A DNA stretch of 64,000 bases from Burkholderia ubonensis (GCF_902833085.1 NZ_CADFEB010000011.1:62001-126000); one strand, 5' to 3'. Positions 40,407 to 48,942 are shown, numbered from the stretch's first letter. A program made the numbers and translations. Notes: a model not told the origin generated them from the letters alone.

Positions 40407-41911
40407 GACTCGCCTCCCTCCGACGCGAATCCCTTCCATACCCATTCGGGCAGCCACAGGACGAACAGGCCGACCAGCACGTACACCGTGCGGCCGTTGA
40501 ACGCGAACAGATCCTCGAAGTTGACGAACACGAGCAGCGCGCTGAACAGCATCGGCAACGGCGCGAAACTATGCGGGCGCTTGCCTTTTGCTTCGGTATC
40601 CGTACGCTTCGCGGCCGCCTTCGCCGCGCCTCCGGCCGCGAGCGCCGGCACGCCGAAGCGCTCGGCAAGCTTGCCGGCCGAAATCCGCTGCGCGCGCGAC
40701 CAGACGATCTCGGTCGCGCTGCGCTCCATCGTCAGCTTGTCGTTCTGCCAGCCGTAGTCGACGATCGACGTGCGATCGCCGACCTGCACGCGCCAGTTGA
40801 ACGCGCCGACCACGTACACGACTTCCGACGCATACGCGTCGCGCTTGCGATAGGTCTTTCCTTCGTCGGTGACTTCGGCGTCGTCGCCGATCGTCGGCCA
40901 GTGATCGAGCACGCTGACGCGCTCCCAGCGCCCTTCGCTCTGCACGAGCCACAGAAAGCCGCGCTTCGGATGCAGCAGCAGGTATTCGTCCCACGTCTCG
41001 TTGTCGCCCGGCACCTTGCAGCGCATCATGCCGATCACCGTGTACTTCGCGCCGTCGAACGTGCCGGCCGCGCCGAGCGCCAGCGCGCCCTGCACCGCGT
41101 CGAGCTCGCGCTGCTTCGCGAACACGGTCTGCTGCTCGGCCGTGCACTGCACGCCCGCATGACACGAACCGCACACGACGTAGTCGGCCACGTTCGGCGC
41201 ATACGACAGCGGCGCGCCGCAGCTCGGGCACGCGAACGCCTGCATCTGCGCGCCGCGCGGCTCCCGCGTGTCGGCTTCGACCTCGCGCAGCCCGGTGAAC
41301 GCGAGCGCGTCGAACGTCATCGCTTCGCCGGCGTACAGCGCCGGACGGCCGTCGCCGCCCGCATCCGAGTAGTCGAACGTCGCGAACGCGCCGCCGGTTC
41401 GCAGGTCGGCGACGCGCGCTTCCCAGCCGGCGCCGACGCGGAACGGCAACTCGCCGTCGCCGCCCGTGCAGCGCGCGGTGCGCACGTCCGACACCAGGTA
41501 GTGCAAGCCGCCGTGATTGATCTGCATGCCCGGCTGCAACGCGCTGAAGGCGGGCCAGGAGCCGAGCGCGTCGTCGGGCTGACGGACCGTGATCGCATAC
41601 TGGCCGGACGCATCCGACAGCCAGCCGAACGCGCCGTCGTCGAACACGACATACCATTCGCTCCACGCGCCGGCGTCGTAGGTCAGCTCGATCCGGCCGA
41701 GCACGGTGAACGCGCGCTTGCCGTAGCGGCCGGCGGCGCCGATCTGCACCGGCGACGCGTCGTCGACCACCGCGGCCAGCTCGCCGATCCGCTCGACGTC
41801 GGCGCCGCGCTTGAGCAGCGTGCTGCGGCAGAACGCGCAGACGGCCATCACCGCCGCCGCCGAGCGGAACGTGACCGGCGCGCCGCACTGGGGGCACGAA
41901 GTGCTGAACAT
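40403..41911 (-). CDS. DUF4178 protein with zinc ribbons and C-terminal membrane anchor
   Basis: 502 aa. Two Cys4 zinc-ribbon-like motifs (CPQCGAPVTF...CAFC near residue 7; CPSCGAPLSY...CGSC near residue 229) each precede a beta-rich DUF4178 segment (YGKRAFTVLGRIELTYDAGA; then GAKYTVIGMMRCKVPGDNET). Near the C-terminus two hydrophobic segments (PLPMLFSALLVFVNFEDLFA, VYVLVGLFVLWLPEWVW) anchor it. DUF4178 is of unknown function but recurs beside DUF350, SPFH and spermidine-synthase-like genes. Lies 9 nt after the SPFH gene. Confidence 0.85.
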   Translation of the reverse strand: MFSTSCPQCGAPVTFRSAAAVMAVCAFCRSTLLKRGADVERIGELAAVVDDASPVQIGAAGRYGKRAFTVLGRIELTYDAGAWSEWYVVFDDGAFGWLSDASGQYAITVRQPDDALGSWPAFSALQPGMQINHGGLHYLVSDVRTARCTGGDGELPFRVGAGWEARVADLRTGGAFATFDYSDAGGDGRPALYAGEAMTFDALAFTGLREVEADTREPRGAQMQAFACPSCGAPLSYAPNVADYVVCGSCHAGVQCTAEQQTVFAKQRELDAVQGALALGAAGTFDGAKYTVIGMMRCKVPGDNETWDEYLLLHPKRGFLWLVQSEGRWERVSVLDHWPTIGDDAEVTDEGKTYRKRDAYASEVVYVVGAFNWRVQVGDRTSIVDYGWQNDKLTMERSATEIVWSRAQRISAGKLAERFGVPALAAGGAAKAAAKRTDTEAKGKRPHSFAPLPMLFSALLVFVNFEDLFAFNGRTVYVLVGLFVLWLPEWVWKGFASEGGES

Positions 41912-41920
41912 GCGGAATGC

Positions 41921-42925
41921 TTATCGAGTGAGTTTCGCGAGGATCTCCGCCTTCGCGCGCGCGTATTCGTCGTCGGTCACGAGCCCCTTGTCGTGCAGCG
42001 CCTTGAGCTGTTCGAGACGCTGCACATAATCGACGTCACCCGCGGCACCGGCGGCCGCCGGTTGCGCACCACCGGCGATCTGCCCTGCCATCGCCTGCCC
42101 GATCGCCGCGCCGGCCGCGAGGCCCGCGCCGACGCCGGCGATGCCGCCGGGATTCTGCGCGGCAAGCGGAATCGCCTGCGCGGTCTGGTATTGCGTCGCG
42201 CGGCCGAGGTCGCCCGCCACGCTCGCGCCGATCCGCAGGTCGAGCGCCTTCTGCAGCTCGGCCGGCAGCGACACGCTCTCGACCACGAACGCGTCGAGCG
42301 CGAGACCGTAGCGCGTGAACGCCGGCACCAGCGCTTCGGCCACCCGGTGCGAGAGCTGCATCTGGTTCGCGGCCATATCGACGAACGCGACGTCCGCCGA
42401 GCCGAACGCGGTGCTCATCGCGGTCACGACGACGTTGCGCAACTGCTGCTCGAGATCGTCGACCGTGTATTGCGCGCGCGTGCCGCTGATCTCGCGGTGG
42501 AACGCGAGCGCGTCGACGATCCGGTACGAGTAGATGCCGAACGCGCGCAGCTGCACGATGCCGAATTCGCGGTCGCGGATCGTCACCGGCTGCGCGGTGC
42601 CCCAGCGGCGGCCTAGCTGCAGCCGCGTGCTGAAGAAATAGACGTCGGACTTGAAAGGCGACTGAAAGAGCTTGTCCCAGTTGCGCAGCGACGTGAGCAC
42701 CGGCAGCGTCTGGGTCGTCAGCGTATGGAGGCCCGGCTGGAACACGTCGGCGACCTTCCCTTCGTTGACGAACACCGCGACCTGCGATTCGCGCACGGTC
42801 AGCTTGCCGCCGTACTGGATCTCCTGGTCTTCCATCGGATAGCGCCAGGCGAGCACGCCGTCCGTGTCTTCCGTCCATTGCAGGACGTCGATGAATTGCT
42901 TGCGGATGAACGAACCGAAACTCAT
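41921..42925 (-). CDS. SPFH-domain protein with C-terminal SHOCT motif
   Basis: 334 aa, no signal peptide. The N-terminal ~210 residues form a band-7/SPFH domain of the YdjI/virion-core-like type (VLQWTEDTDGVLAWRYPMED, GKLTVRESQVAVFVNEGKVA, FGIYSYRIVDALAFHREISG). An Ala/Gly-rich hydrophobic stretch follows (GGIAGVGAGLAAGAAIGQAM), then a SHOCT motif (YVQRLEQLKALHDKGLVTDD, EYARAKAEILAKL). It probably scaffolds a membrane microdomain for the neighbouring DUF350 and DUF4178 proteins. Confidence 0.88.
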   Translation of the reverse strand: MSFGSFIRKQFIDVLQWTEDTDGVLAWRYPMEDQEIQYGGKLTVRESQVAVFVNEGKVADVFQPGLHTLTTQTLPVLTSLRNWDKLFQSPFKSDVYFFSTRLQLGRRWGTAQPVTIRDREFGIVQLRAFGIYSYRIVDALAFHREISGTRAQYTVDDLEQQLRNVVVTAMSTAFGSADVAFVDMAANQMQLSHRVAEALVPAFTRYGLALDAFVVESVSLPAELQKALDLRIGASVAGDLGRATQYQTAQAIPLAAQNPGGIAGVGAGLAAGAAIGQAMAGQIAGGAQPAAAGAAGDVDYVQRLEQLKALHDKGLVTDDEYARAKAEILAKLTR

Positions 42926-42952
42926 CAGGGTCTCCTCGAAACGCGCGCGGCG

Positions 42953-43339
42953 TCAGGTCAGGCAAGCGGCATTGATGATGCCGACGACCAGCGACGCGGT
43001 GCCCATCAGGCCGCCCATCGCGGCGTTGCGGTCCTCGATCGCGTGGTTCATGCCGGGCATCATGCGGGTCAGCACCACGTAGGTCAGCAGTTGCACGAGC
43101 ATCGCGCCGATCGCCCACAGCACGACCGCGCCGAGCGTCGAGTTGTGCGCGATGCTGGACGCGAGCGTGAGGCAGAAGCCGACCAGCGCGCCGCCGAACG
43201 ACAGCGTCGCGGCGACGTTGCCGTCGCGGATCAGCGCCAGTTCGTCGAACGGGGTGACCTTCAGGTACACTGCCGCGAACGCCAGGAGCAGCACGAACGC
43301 CGACAGCAAATGAACCGCATAAGAAAAGGCACTATTCAT
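42953..43339 (-). CDS. DUF350 (YjfL-type) inner-membrane protein
   Basis: 128 aa, ATG at 43339 with GAAAGAA upstream. Four membrane segments (SYAVHLLSAFVLLLAFAAVY, ATLSFGGALVGFCLTLAS, LGAVVLWAIGAMLVQLLTYV, GGLMGTASLVVGIINAACL) match DUF350. In enterobacteria the relative YjfL is encoded with a PspA homologue and a glutathionylspermidine-synthetase-like gene. First gene of the minus-strand arm; divergent from the aminopropyltransferase gene with 136 nt between. Confidence 0.87.
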   Translation of the reverse strand: MNSAFSYAVHLLSAFVLLLAFAAVYLKVTPFDELALIRDGNVAATLSFGGALVGFCLTLASSIAHNSTLGAVVLWAIGAMLVQLLTYVVLTRMMPGMNHAIEDRNAAMGGLMGTASLVVGIINAACLT

Positions 43340-43383
43340 TCTTTCCCTCGGATTGTGTGCTCGGTTCGCCACCCCGCAGCCGG

Positions 43384-43420
43384 CCGGCCCCCGGACGGCC
43401 GGCCCCCGGATGGCCGGCCC
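43384..43420. repeat. 15-bp tandem repeat in the divergent promoter gap
   Basis: CCGGCCCCCGGACGG at 43384-43398 is repeated as CCGGCCCCCGGATGG at 43399-43413 and in part at 43414-43420. The repeats lie between the DUF350 and aminopropyltransferase genes and contain GGCCGGCC-type palindromes, so they may be protein-binding sites or slippage products. Confidence 0.65.
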
Positions 43421-43475
43421 GCCAAAATCCGCGCCAGTATATCCACATTGCCGACCGCGACACAACGGACGTCCC

Positions 43476-44990
43476 ATGCTGCATAGGCGCGCGCTCGTCC
43501 TGTCGATCCTGGTGCTCGCGTCGTGCGGGCTCGGCTACGAACTGATCAGCAGCGCGCTGTCGAGCTACCTGCTCGGCGACTCGATCCTGCAGTTCTCGTC
43601 GGTGATCGGCTGCTACCTGTTCGCGATGGGCGTCGGCTCGTGGATTGCGAAGTTCGTCGACGACGACGACGTGCTCGACCGCTTCGTCGACATCGAGCTG
43701 CTCGTCGGCCTGCTCGGCGGCGTGTCGGCCGCGCTGCTGTTCGCGGTGTTCGCATGGCTCGCGGCGCCGTTCCGCGCGGCGCTCTACGCGCTCGTGTTCG
43801 CGCTCGGCGTGCTGATCGGGATGGAGATCCCGCTCGTGATGCGCGCGTTCCAGCAGCGGCGCCAGGCGTTCCGCCATACCGTCAGCGAAGTGCTCAGCTT
43901 CGACTATCTCGGCTCGCTCGCGGTGTCGCTGATCTTCCCGCTCGTGCTCGCGCCGCGCCTCGGCCTGCTGCGCACGAGCTTCCTGTTCGGAATCCTGAAC
44001 GCGCTCGTCGCGCTGTGGACGATGCATCTGTTCCGCGACGAGATTCGCCGGGTGCGCGCCAAGCAGATGCGCGCGTCGCTCGTGATCGGGCTGCTCGCCG
44101 CCGGCTTCGCGCTGTCGGGGCAAATCACGCACTGGGCCGAGCACGGCGTATACGGCGACGAGACGATCTACGCGGAAACCACGCCGTACCAGCGGATCGT
44201 GCTGACGCAATGGCACGACGACATGCGGCTCTACCTGAACGGCAACCTGCAGTTCTCGTCGCGCGACGAGCATCGCTATCACGAGGCGCTGATCCACCCG
44301 ACGCTCGACGCGCTGCCGTGGGCGAAGCGCGTGCTCGTGCTCGGCGGCGGCGACGGCCTCGCGGTGCGCGAGCTGCTCAAGCACCGCAACCTCGAGCAGA
44401 TCACGCTCGTCGACCTCGACCCGGCGATGACGCGCCTGTTCGAGACGTCCGCGCCGCTCGTGAAGCTGAACCAGGGTTCGCTGAAGGACCCGCGCGTGCA
44501 CGTGATCAACGACGACGCGGTGCGCTGGCTCGAAGCGAACGCCGACGTGTATGACGCGATCGTCGTCGACTTCCCCGACCCGACCAACTTCGGCCTCGGC
44601 CGCCTCTATTCGGTGCCGGTGTTCCGGCTGCTCGCACGGCACCTGTCCGAGAACGGCTATGCGGTGATCCAGTCGACGTCGCCGTATTTCGCGCCGCATG
44701 CGTACTGGACGATCATCGCGACGCTGCACGAGGCGGGCCTCAATACGTGGCCGTACCACTGCTACGTGCCGTCGTTCGGCGACTGGGGCTTCGTGATCGC
44801 CGGCAAGCGCCGCGACTTCACGGTGCCGACCCACTACTCGGTGCCGACGCGCTGGCTCGACGCGCAGACGGCCGCCGAGATGTTCCACTTCCCGGCCGAC
44901 ATGCCGGCGCTGCCGATGTCGCCGAACGAACTCAACGACCAGCCGCTCGTGCGCCGCTTCGACGACGACTGGAAGCACGTGCTGCGCTGA
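43476..44990 (+). CDS. Membrane-anchored spermidine synthase-like aminopropyltransferase
   Basis: 504 aa. Residues ~5-215 hold about seven membrane segments; the rest is a spermidine/spermine synthase domain: YQRIVLTQWHDDMRLYLNGN, SSRDEHRYHEALIH, SAM/dcSAM loop VLVLGGGDGLAVRELL, acidic LVDLDPAM, INDDAVRWL, and the catalytic-region VVDFPDPTN followed by LYSVPVF. Catalytic residues look intact. It should transfer aminopropyl groups from decarboxylated SAM (made by SpeD of the divergent arm) to a membrane-proximal amine. The acceptor is unknown. The next gene begins within its stop codon. Confidence 0.9.
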   Translation: MLHRRALVLSILVLASCGLGYELISSALSSYLLGDSILQFSSVIGCYLFAMGVGSWIAKFVDDDDVLDRFVDIELLVGLLGGVSAALLFAVFAWLAAPFRAALYALVFALGVLIGMEIPLVMRAFQQRRQAFRHTVSEVLSFDYLGSLAVSLIFPLVLAPRLGLLRTSFLFGILNALVALWTMHLFRDEIRRVRAKQMRASLVIGLLAAGFALSGQITHWAEHGVYGDETIYAETTPYQRIVLTQWHDDMRLYLNGNLQFSSRDEHRYHEALIHPTLDALPWAKRVLVLGGGDGLAVRELLKHRNLEQITLVDLDPAMTRLFETSAPLVKLNQGSLKDPRVHVINDDAVRWLEANADVYDAIVVDFPDPTNFGLGRLYSVPVFRLLARHLSENGYAVIQSTSPYFAPHAYWTIIATLHEAGLNTWPYHCYVPSFGDWGFVIAGKRRDFTVPTHYSVPTRWLDAQTAAEMFHFPADMPALPMSPNELNDQPLVRRFDDDWKHVLR

Positions 44991-46606
44991 TGGACCGCCG
45001 CACCTTCATCGTCGCGTCGGCCGCCGCGTCGCTTGCGGCCTGCGGCCGGCTCGGCTGGATCGAGACGACGCCGCGCATCGACTATCCGGGCATGCGTGAA
45101 GGCCACGCGCTGCGCGATCAGGCGGCGCTGCCGCCGCCGTCCGGCACGCTCGAGACCGACGTCGCGATCCTCGGCGCGGGTGCGGCCGGCCTGTCGTGCG
45201 CGTGGCAGCTCGCGCGCGCCGGGCACCGCCGCTTCACGGTGCTCGCCGGCCCGGAATTCGGCGGCAACGCGGCCGGCGGCCGCTTCGGCGAGCTCGGCTA
45301 TCCGAAGGGCGCGCACTACCTGCCGCTGCCGGCGCGCGAATCCACGCATCTGCGCGACATGCTCGCCGACCTCGGCGTGATCGAAGCCGCGCCGTTCGCC
45401 GCGCGGCCGGCCTACGACGAACGCGCGATCGTGCACGCACCCGACGAGCGGCTCTACATCGCGGGCCAGTGGCAGGACGGGCTCGTGCCGACCACCGGCA
45501 TCGGCCGGGACGAACTCGCGCAGCAGGCGCGCTTCTTCGCATACACCGACACGCTGCGCACCGCGCGCGGCAACGACGGGCGCAAGGCGTTCTGCATTCC
45601 GCTCGCCGAATCGTCGCGCGACCCGCGCTGGCGCGCGCTCGACACGCGCTCGTTCCGGCAATGGCTGCTCGACGAAGGCTATACGGCGCCGTCGCTGCAC
45701 TGGTATCTGAACTACTGCTGCCGCGACGACTACGGCGCGGGCTACGAGCACGTATCCGCGTGGGCCGGGCTGCACTACTTCTCGTCGCGCGCCGGCCATG
45801 CGAGCGATGCCGGCGATGGCGCGGTGCTGACCTGGCCCGACGGGCTGCACACGATGGTGACGAAGCTGTCCGCTTCGATCGCCGCGCGCACCGGCTCGCG
45901 CGACTGGTCGCAGGCCGGCTTCGCGGTCCGCGCGACCGAACGCGCGGGCGGCGTCGACGTGCTGTGCGCGCGCGTCGACAACGGCGCGCTGACCACTTTC
46001 ACGCTGAGAGCGCGGCGCGTCGTCTGCGCGATGCCGCTGTTCGTCGCCGCGCGCGTGTTCCCGCAGTTGCGCGAATACGGCTTCGAGCCCGCGCGCGACC
46101 TGCCGCCGCGCGCGCCGTGGCTCGTATCCAACTTCCTGCTCGACGGGATGCCGGACGAGGCCGCCGGCGTGCCGCTCGCTTGGGACAACGTCGTCTACGG
46201 CGGCGCGGGGCTCGGCTATGTCGTGTCGACGCATCAACTGATCCGGTTGTCGCCGCCGACTCGCTCGGTGTTTTCCGCGTACCAGGCGCTGAGCACGCGC
46301 ACGCCCGACGACACGCGCCGCTGGCTCGCCGCGGCGAAGCCGGACGAGCTGCGCGACCAGGCGGCGACCGACCTGCGCGCGGTGTACGGGCGCGCGCTGT
46401 GGAAGCACGCGAGCGCGCTCGAGATCACCGTGCGCGGCCACGCGATGGCCACGCCCGACGTCGGGTTCCTGAGCCGGCCGGGGCTGCTCGCGCTGCGCGA
46501 CGCCGACGGGCCGGTCGTGTTCGCGCACGCGGACCTGTCGGGGATGTCGCTGTTCGAGGAGGCGTCGTACTGGGGCATGCGCGCCGCGCAGCGCGTGCTC
46601 GCGTAA
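44990..46606 (+). CDS. Tat-exported lipoprotein flavin amine oxidase-like protein
   Basis: 538 aa; its ATG shares one base with the previous stop (TGATG). The N-terminus MDRRTFIVASAAASLAACG combines a twin-arginine motif with the lipobox LAAC, predicting an exported, lipid-anchored protein. The FAD Rossmann motif follows (VAILGAGAAGLSCAWQLARA, about residues 58-77). The rest resembles NAD(P)-binding/amine-oxidase-type flavoenzymes, ending with the FAD-contact GMSLFEEASYWGMRAA. With the aminopropyltransferase it suggests synthesis and oxidation of a polyamine-like compound at the membrane. Confidence 0.82.
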   Translation: MDRRTFIVASAAASLAACGRLGWIETTPRIDYPGMREGHALRDQAALPPPSGTLETDVAILGAGAAGLSCAWQLARAGHRRFTVLAGPEFGGNAAGGRFGELGYPKGAHYLPLPARESTHLRDMLADLGVIEAAPFAARPAYDERAIVHAPDERLYIAGQWQDGLVPTTGIGRDELAQQARFFAYTDTLRTARGNDGRKAFCIPLAESSRDPRWRALDTRSFRQWLLDEGYTAPSLHWYLNYCCRDDYGAGYEHVSAWAGLHYFSSRAGHASDAGDGAVLTWPDGLHTMVTKLSASIAARTGSRDWSQAGFAVRATERAGGVDVLCARVDNGALTTFTLRARRVVCAMPLFVAARVFPQLREYGFEPARDLPPRAPWLVSNFLLDGMPDEAAGVPLAWDNVVYGGAGLGYVVSTHQLIRLSPPTRSVFSAYQALSTRTPDDTRRWLAAAKPDELRDQAATDLRAVYGRALWKHASALEITVRGHAMATPDVGFLSRPGLLALRDADGPVVFAHADLSGMSLFEEASYWGMRAAQRVLA

Positions 46607-46667
46607 CGAACGCCGCCGCATGTTTTACAACCCGCTTTCAGCCGGCCGGACACCCGTGGTTTTGTCA

Positions 46668-46695
46668 TTGCGGGGCGGCCGGCAGCCGCTATAAT
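46668..46695 (+). promoter_or_regulatory. Predicted promoter of the amidase gene
   Basis: TTGCGG (46668-46673), a 16-nt spacer and a perfect TATAAT (46690-46695) lie 83 nt upstream of the amidase ATG. Confidence 0.6.
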
Positions 46696-46778
46696 CGCGC
46701 CACATTCCGACTGCACCATGCAGGCCGACGGCCGCGCGCCGCTTCGTCGAGCGCAGCCGCATTCACGCGACAACAACA

Positions 46779-47561
46779 ATGAACCGAACCGTCCAACGCC
46801 TTCGCCCGTTCGCAGGCGCCGCCGCGCGCGCACTCGCCTGCGCGGCCCTGCTCGGCATGCCGCTCGCGCTGCGCGCCGCAGACGCCGCGCCGGCCGCCAA
46901 CGCACACGCACACGCACACGCACACGCACACGCACACGCTCCGTACATCGTGATCGACACCGGTCACACGCTGGCACGCCCCGGCTCGACGGGCGCGAGC
47001 GGCCGCGTCGAATACCTGTACAACCTCGACCTGTCGAGCGCCGTTGCCAAGCGGCTGGGCGACGACGGCGCCCGCGTGCTGCGCACGGCCGCGGACGGCC
47101 GCGAGATCAAGCTGGACCAGCGCTCGACGCAGGCGCCCGATGCCAACCTGTTCGTGTCGATCCATCACGACTCGATGCAGCAGCAATTCATCGACGCCGG
47201 CCGGCAGCGCGAATTCCGCGGCTTCTCGGTGTTCGTGTCGGAGCGCAATCCGCATTACGAACAGAGCCTGCGCTGCGCGAAGGCGATCGCCGGGAAGCTC
47301 GTCGCGGCAGGCGAAACGCCGTCGCTCTATCACGCGCAGCCGATCCGCGGCGAGAACCGTCCGCTGATCGACCCGCACCTCGGCATCCACCGCTTCGACG
47401 ATCTCGTCGTGCTGCGCACCGCGCCGATTCCGGCCGTGCTCGTCGAAGCCGGCGTGATCGTCAATCCCGACGAAGAGAAGCGGCTCGCGCAGCACGACAC
47501 GATCCAGCGCCTGTCCGCCGCGATCGCGGGCGGCATCGAGGCGTGCACCGCGTCCGAATGA
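46779..47561 (+). CDS. Periplasmic N-acetylmuramoyl-L-alanine amidase with His-Ala repeat
   Basis: 260 aa. A signal peptide (RALACAALLGMPLALRAADA) is followed by six Ala-His repeats (about residues 42-53). The Amidase_3 catalytic domain has all zinc ligands and the catalytic Glu: IVIDTGHT, GRVEYLYNLDLS, SIHHDS and VLVEAGVIVNPDEE. It cleaves the amide bond between MurNAc and the stem peptide. The His-rich linker may bind zinc or another metal. An LprI-like gene follows. Confidence 0.92.
   Translation: MNRTVQRLRPFAGAAARALACAALLGMPLALRAADAAPAANAHAHAHAHAHAHAPYIVIDTGHTLARPGSTGASGRVEYLYNLDLSSAVAKRLGDDGARVLRTAADGREIKLDQRSTQAPDANLFVSIHHDSMQQQFIDAGRQREFRGFSVFVSERNPHYEQSLRCAKAIAGKLVAAGETPSLYHAQPIRGENRPLIDPHLGIHRFDDLVVLRTAPIPAVLVEAGVIVNPDEEKRLAQHDTIQRLSAAIAGGIEACTASE
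46902..46937 (+). repeat. Six copies of the hexamer GCACAC within the amidase gene
   Basis: Six perfect GCACAC units encode (Ala-His)6. Because the unit is 6 bp, slippage would change linker length without breaking the frame. Confidence 0.95.
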
Positions 47562-47614
47562 CGACGCGGCGCGCGTGCGTCGTCACCGGTTTTTACCCAG
47601 CAAGGAGCATCCAT

Positions 47615-48004
47615 ATGAAAAAGAATCTGCTCGCCGCATCCTGCGCGCTGTTCGCGCTTGCCGTTCCGTTCGCCGCGCACGCGGCCGGCTGCGCGAAGCC
47701 GCGCGGCGCATTCGACCAGGTGTACTGCAGCAGCACGCAGTTCTCGCAGCTCGACCGCGAGCTGAACGACCAGTACGGCCGCCTGCGCAAGCAACTGAGC
47801 GGCGACCAGCAGGCGTCGCTGAAGACGGGCCAGCTCGCGTGGCTCAAGCAGCGCGACGACAAGTGCAGCACCACGCGTGACGACGGGTATTACGTGAACC
47901 TCGAATGCGCGATCGACATGACGCAGTCGCGCCTGTCGTTCCTGCGTGAGCGCGATCGCGAGTGTTCGAGCACGGGGTGCGTGGCGTCGAAGATCGGGCA
48001 GTAA
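47615..48004 (+). CDS. Periplasmic LprI/DUF1311 protein
   Basis: 129 aa, ATG at 47615 with AAGGAG upstream. Signal peptide MKKNLLAASCALFALAVPFA then HAAG. The mature protein is one LprI-type module: Cys-containing CAKPRGAFDQVYCSSTQFSQ, LDRELNDQYGRLRKQLSGDQ, LAWLKQRDDKCSTTRDDG and a C-terminal Cys pair. LprI homologues inhibit lysozyme or bind peptidoglycan-related ligands. Its position right after an amidase suggests a cell-wall role. Confidence 0.85.
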   Translation: MKKNLLAASCALFALAVPFAAHAAGCAKPRGAFDQVYCSSTQFSQLDRELNDQYGRLRKQLSGDQQASLKTGQLAWLKQRDDKCSTTRDDGYYVNLECAIDMTQSRLSFLRERDRECSSTGCVASKIGQ

Positions 48005-48090
48005 GGCCTTTAGCGCAATCCCCGGGACCGGGATCTGCACGCCAGCGATTCCGGTACCCCTTCCGTGCGCCAGACGCACGTCCCAAGCCC

Positions 48091-48924
48091 ATGCACACAC
48101 TCACGCACAACGGCATCGCCCCCATCGGCGTATTCGATTCGGGCCTGGGCGGATTGTCGGTCGTCGAAGCGGTCCGTCAGCGCCTTCCAGGCGAAGCCAT
48201 CCTGTATATCGCGGACTCCAGGTACGCGCCCTATGGCGAAAAGTCCGATGCGTTCATCAGGGCGCGCAGCCAGGCACTTACGGAATGGCTGGTGCAACAC
48301 GGCGCGAAAATGCTGGTGATTGCATGCAACACGGCAACGACGCACGCAATCTCGCATCTCCGAAGTCAGTTCGCGATCCCGATCATCGGCGTGGAGCCCG
48401 GGATCAAGCCCGCCGTGCAGGCCTCGGCATCAAAAGTCGTCGGCGTGCTCGCGACTGCCGCAACGCTGCGCAGCCAACGATTGCAGGCGCTGCTGGCGGA
48501 GAACGATCACGCGTGCCGCTTCGTGTGTCAGGCGGGGCATGGCCTCGTGGAACGCATCGAACAAGGCGAAGCGACGGGATCGGTCGTCGAATCGCTGCTC
48601 GACGCATACCTGACGCCGATGATCGGCGAAGGCGCGGATACGCTCGTGCTGGGCTCGACGCATTACGCGTTGCTCATGCCGAGCATTCGAAGGGTCTTCG
48701 GCTCCCGATTCCGCTTGATCGAGACCGCGACCGCAATCGCACGACGGGTCGACCATCAGCTTGCCGAGTTCCGGCTGCACAACGATGCGAATCCCGCCAA
48801 CGCGCCGCTGCAATTGTGCTCGACCGCGACATCGGCGGAGCAACGGGCGCCCTTGGCCAAACTCGCGCAGGGGCTTGCGCTCGCCGGACATCGGGTGGCC
48901 GCCGTCGACATCGAGACGAACTGA
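48091..48924 (+). CDS. Glutamate racemase-like protein (MurI paralogue) lacking the second catalytic Cys
   Basis: 277 aa. It aligns with MurI along its length: IGVFDSGLGGLSVVEAVRQR, YIADSRYAPYGEKS, VIACNTATTHAI with the first catalytic Cys79, VVGVLATAATLRS, and VLGSTHYALLMP. In MurI the last motif is GCTHYP, with the second catalytic Cys; here Ser189 (codon TCG) takes its place and Pro is Ala. Two-base racemisation may be lost or changed. Codon use is somewhat less GC-rich than its neighbours. Function may differ from cell-wall D-Glu supply. Confidence 0.85.
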   Translation: MHTLTHNGIAPIGVFDSGLGGLSVVEAVRQRLPGEAILYIADSRYAPYGEKSDAFIRARSQALTEWLVQHGAKMLVIACNTATTHAISHLRSQFAIPIIGVEPGIKPAVQASASKVVGVLATAATLRSQRLQALLAENDHACRFVCQAGHGLVERIEQGEATGSVVESLLDAYLTPMIGEGADTLVLGSTHYALLMPSIRRVFGSRFRLIETATAIARRVDHQLAEFRLHNDANPANAPLQLCSTATSAEQRAPLAKLAQGLALAGHRVAAVDIETN

Positions 48925-48942
48925 CCGATCATCCGGCCCGCG

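Noticed and set aside
40571..42616. 681-codon open frame on the plus strand opposite the DUF4178 and SPFH genes
   Set aside because: Arg/His-rich translation with no family motifs; it mirrors the codon bias of the real minus-strand genes, as high-GC antisense frames do.
46902..46937. Hexamer repeat as a phase-variation on/off switch
   Set aside because: The unit is a multiple of three, so length change keeps the frame; only linker length could vary.
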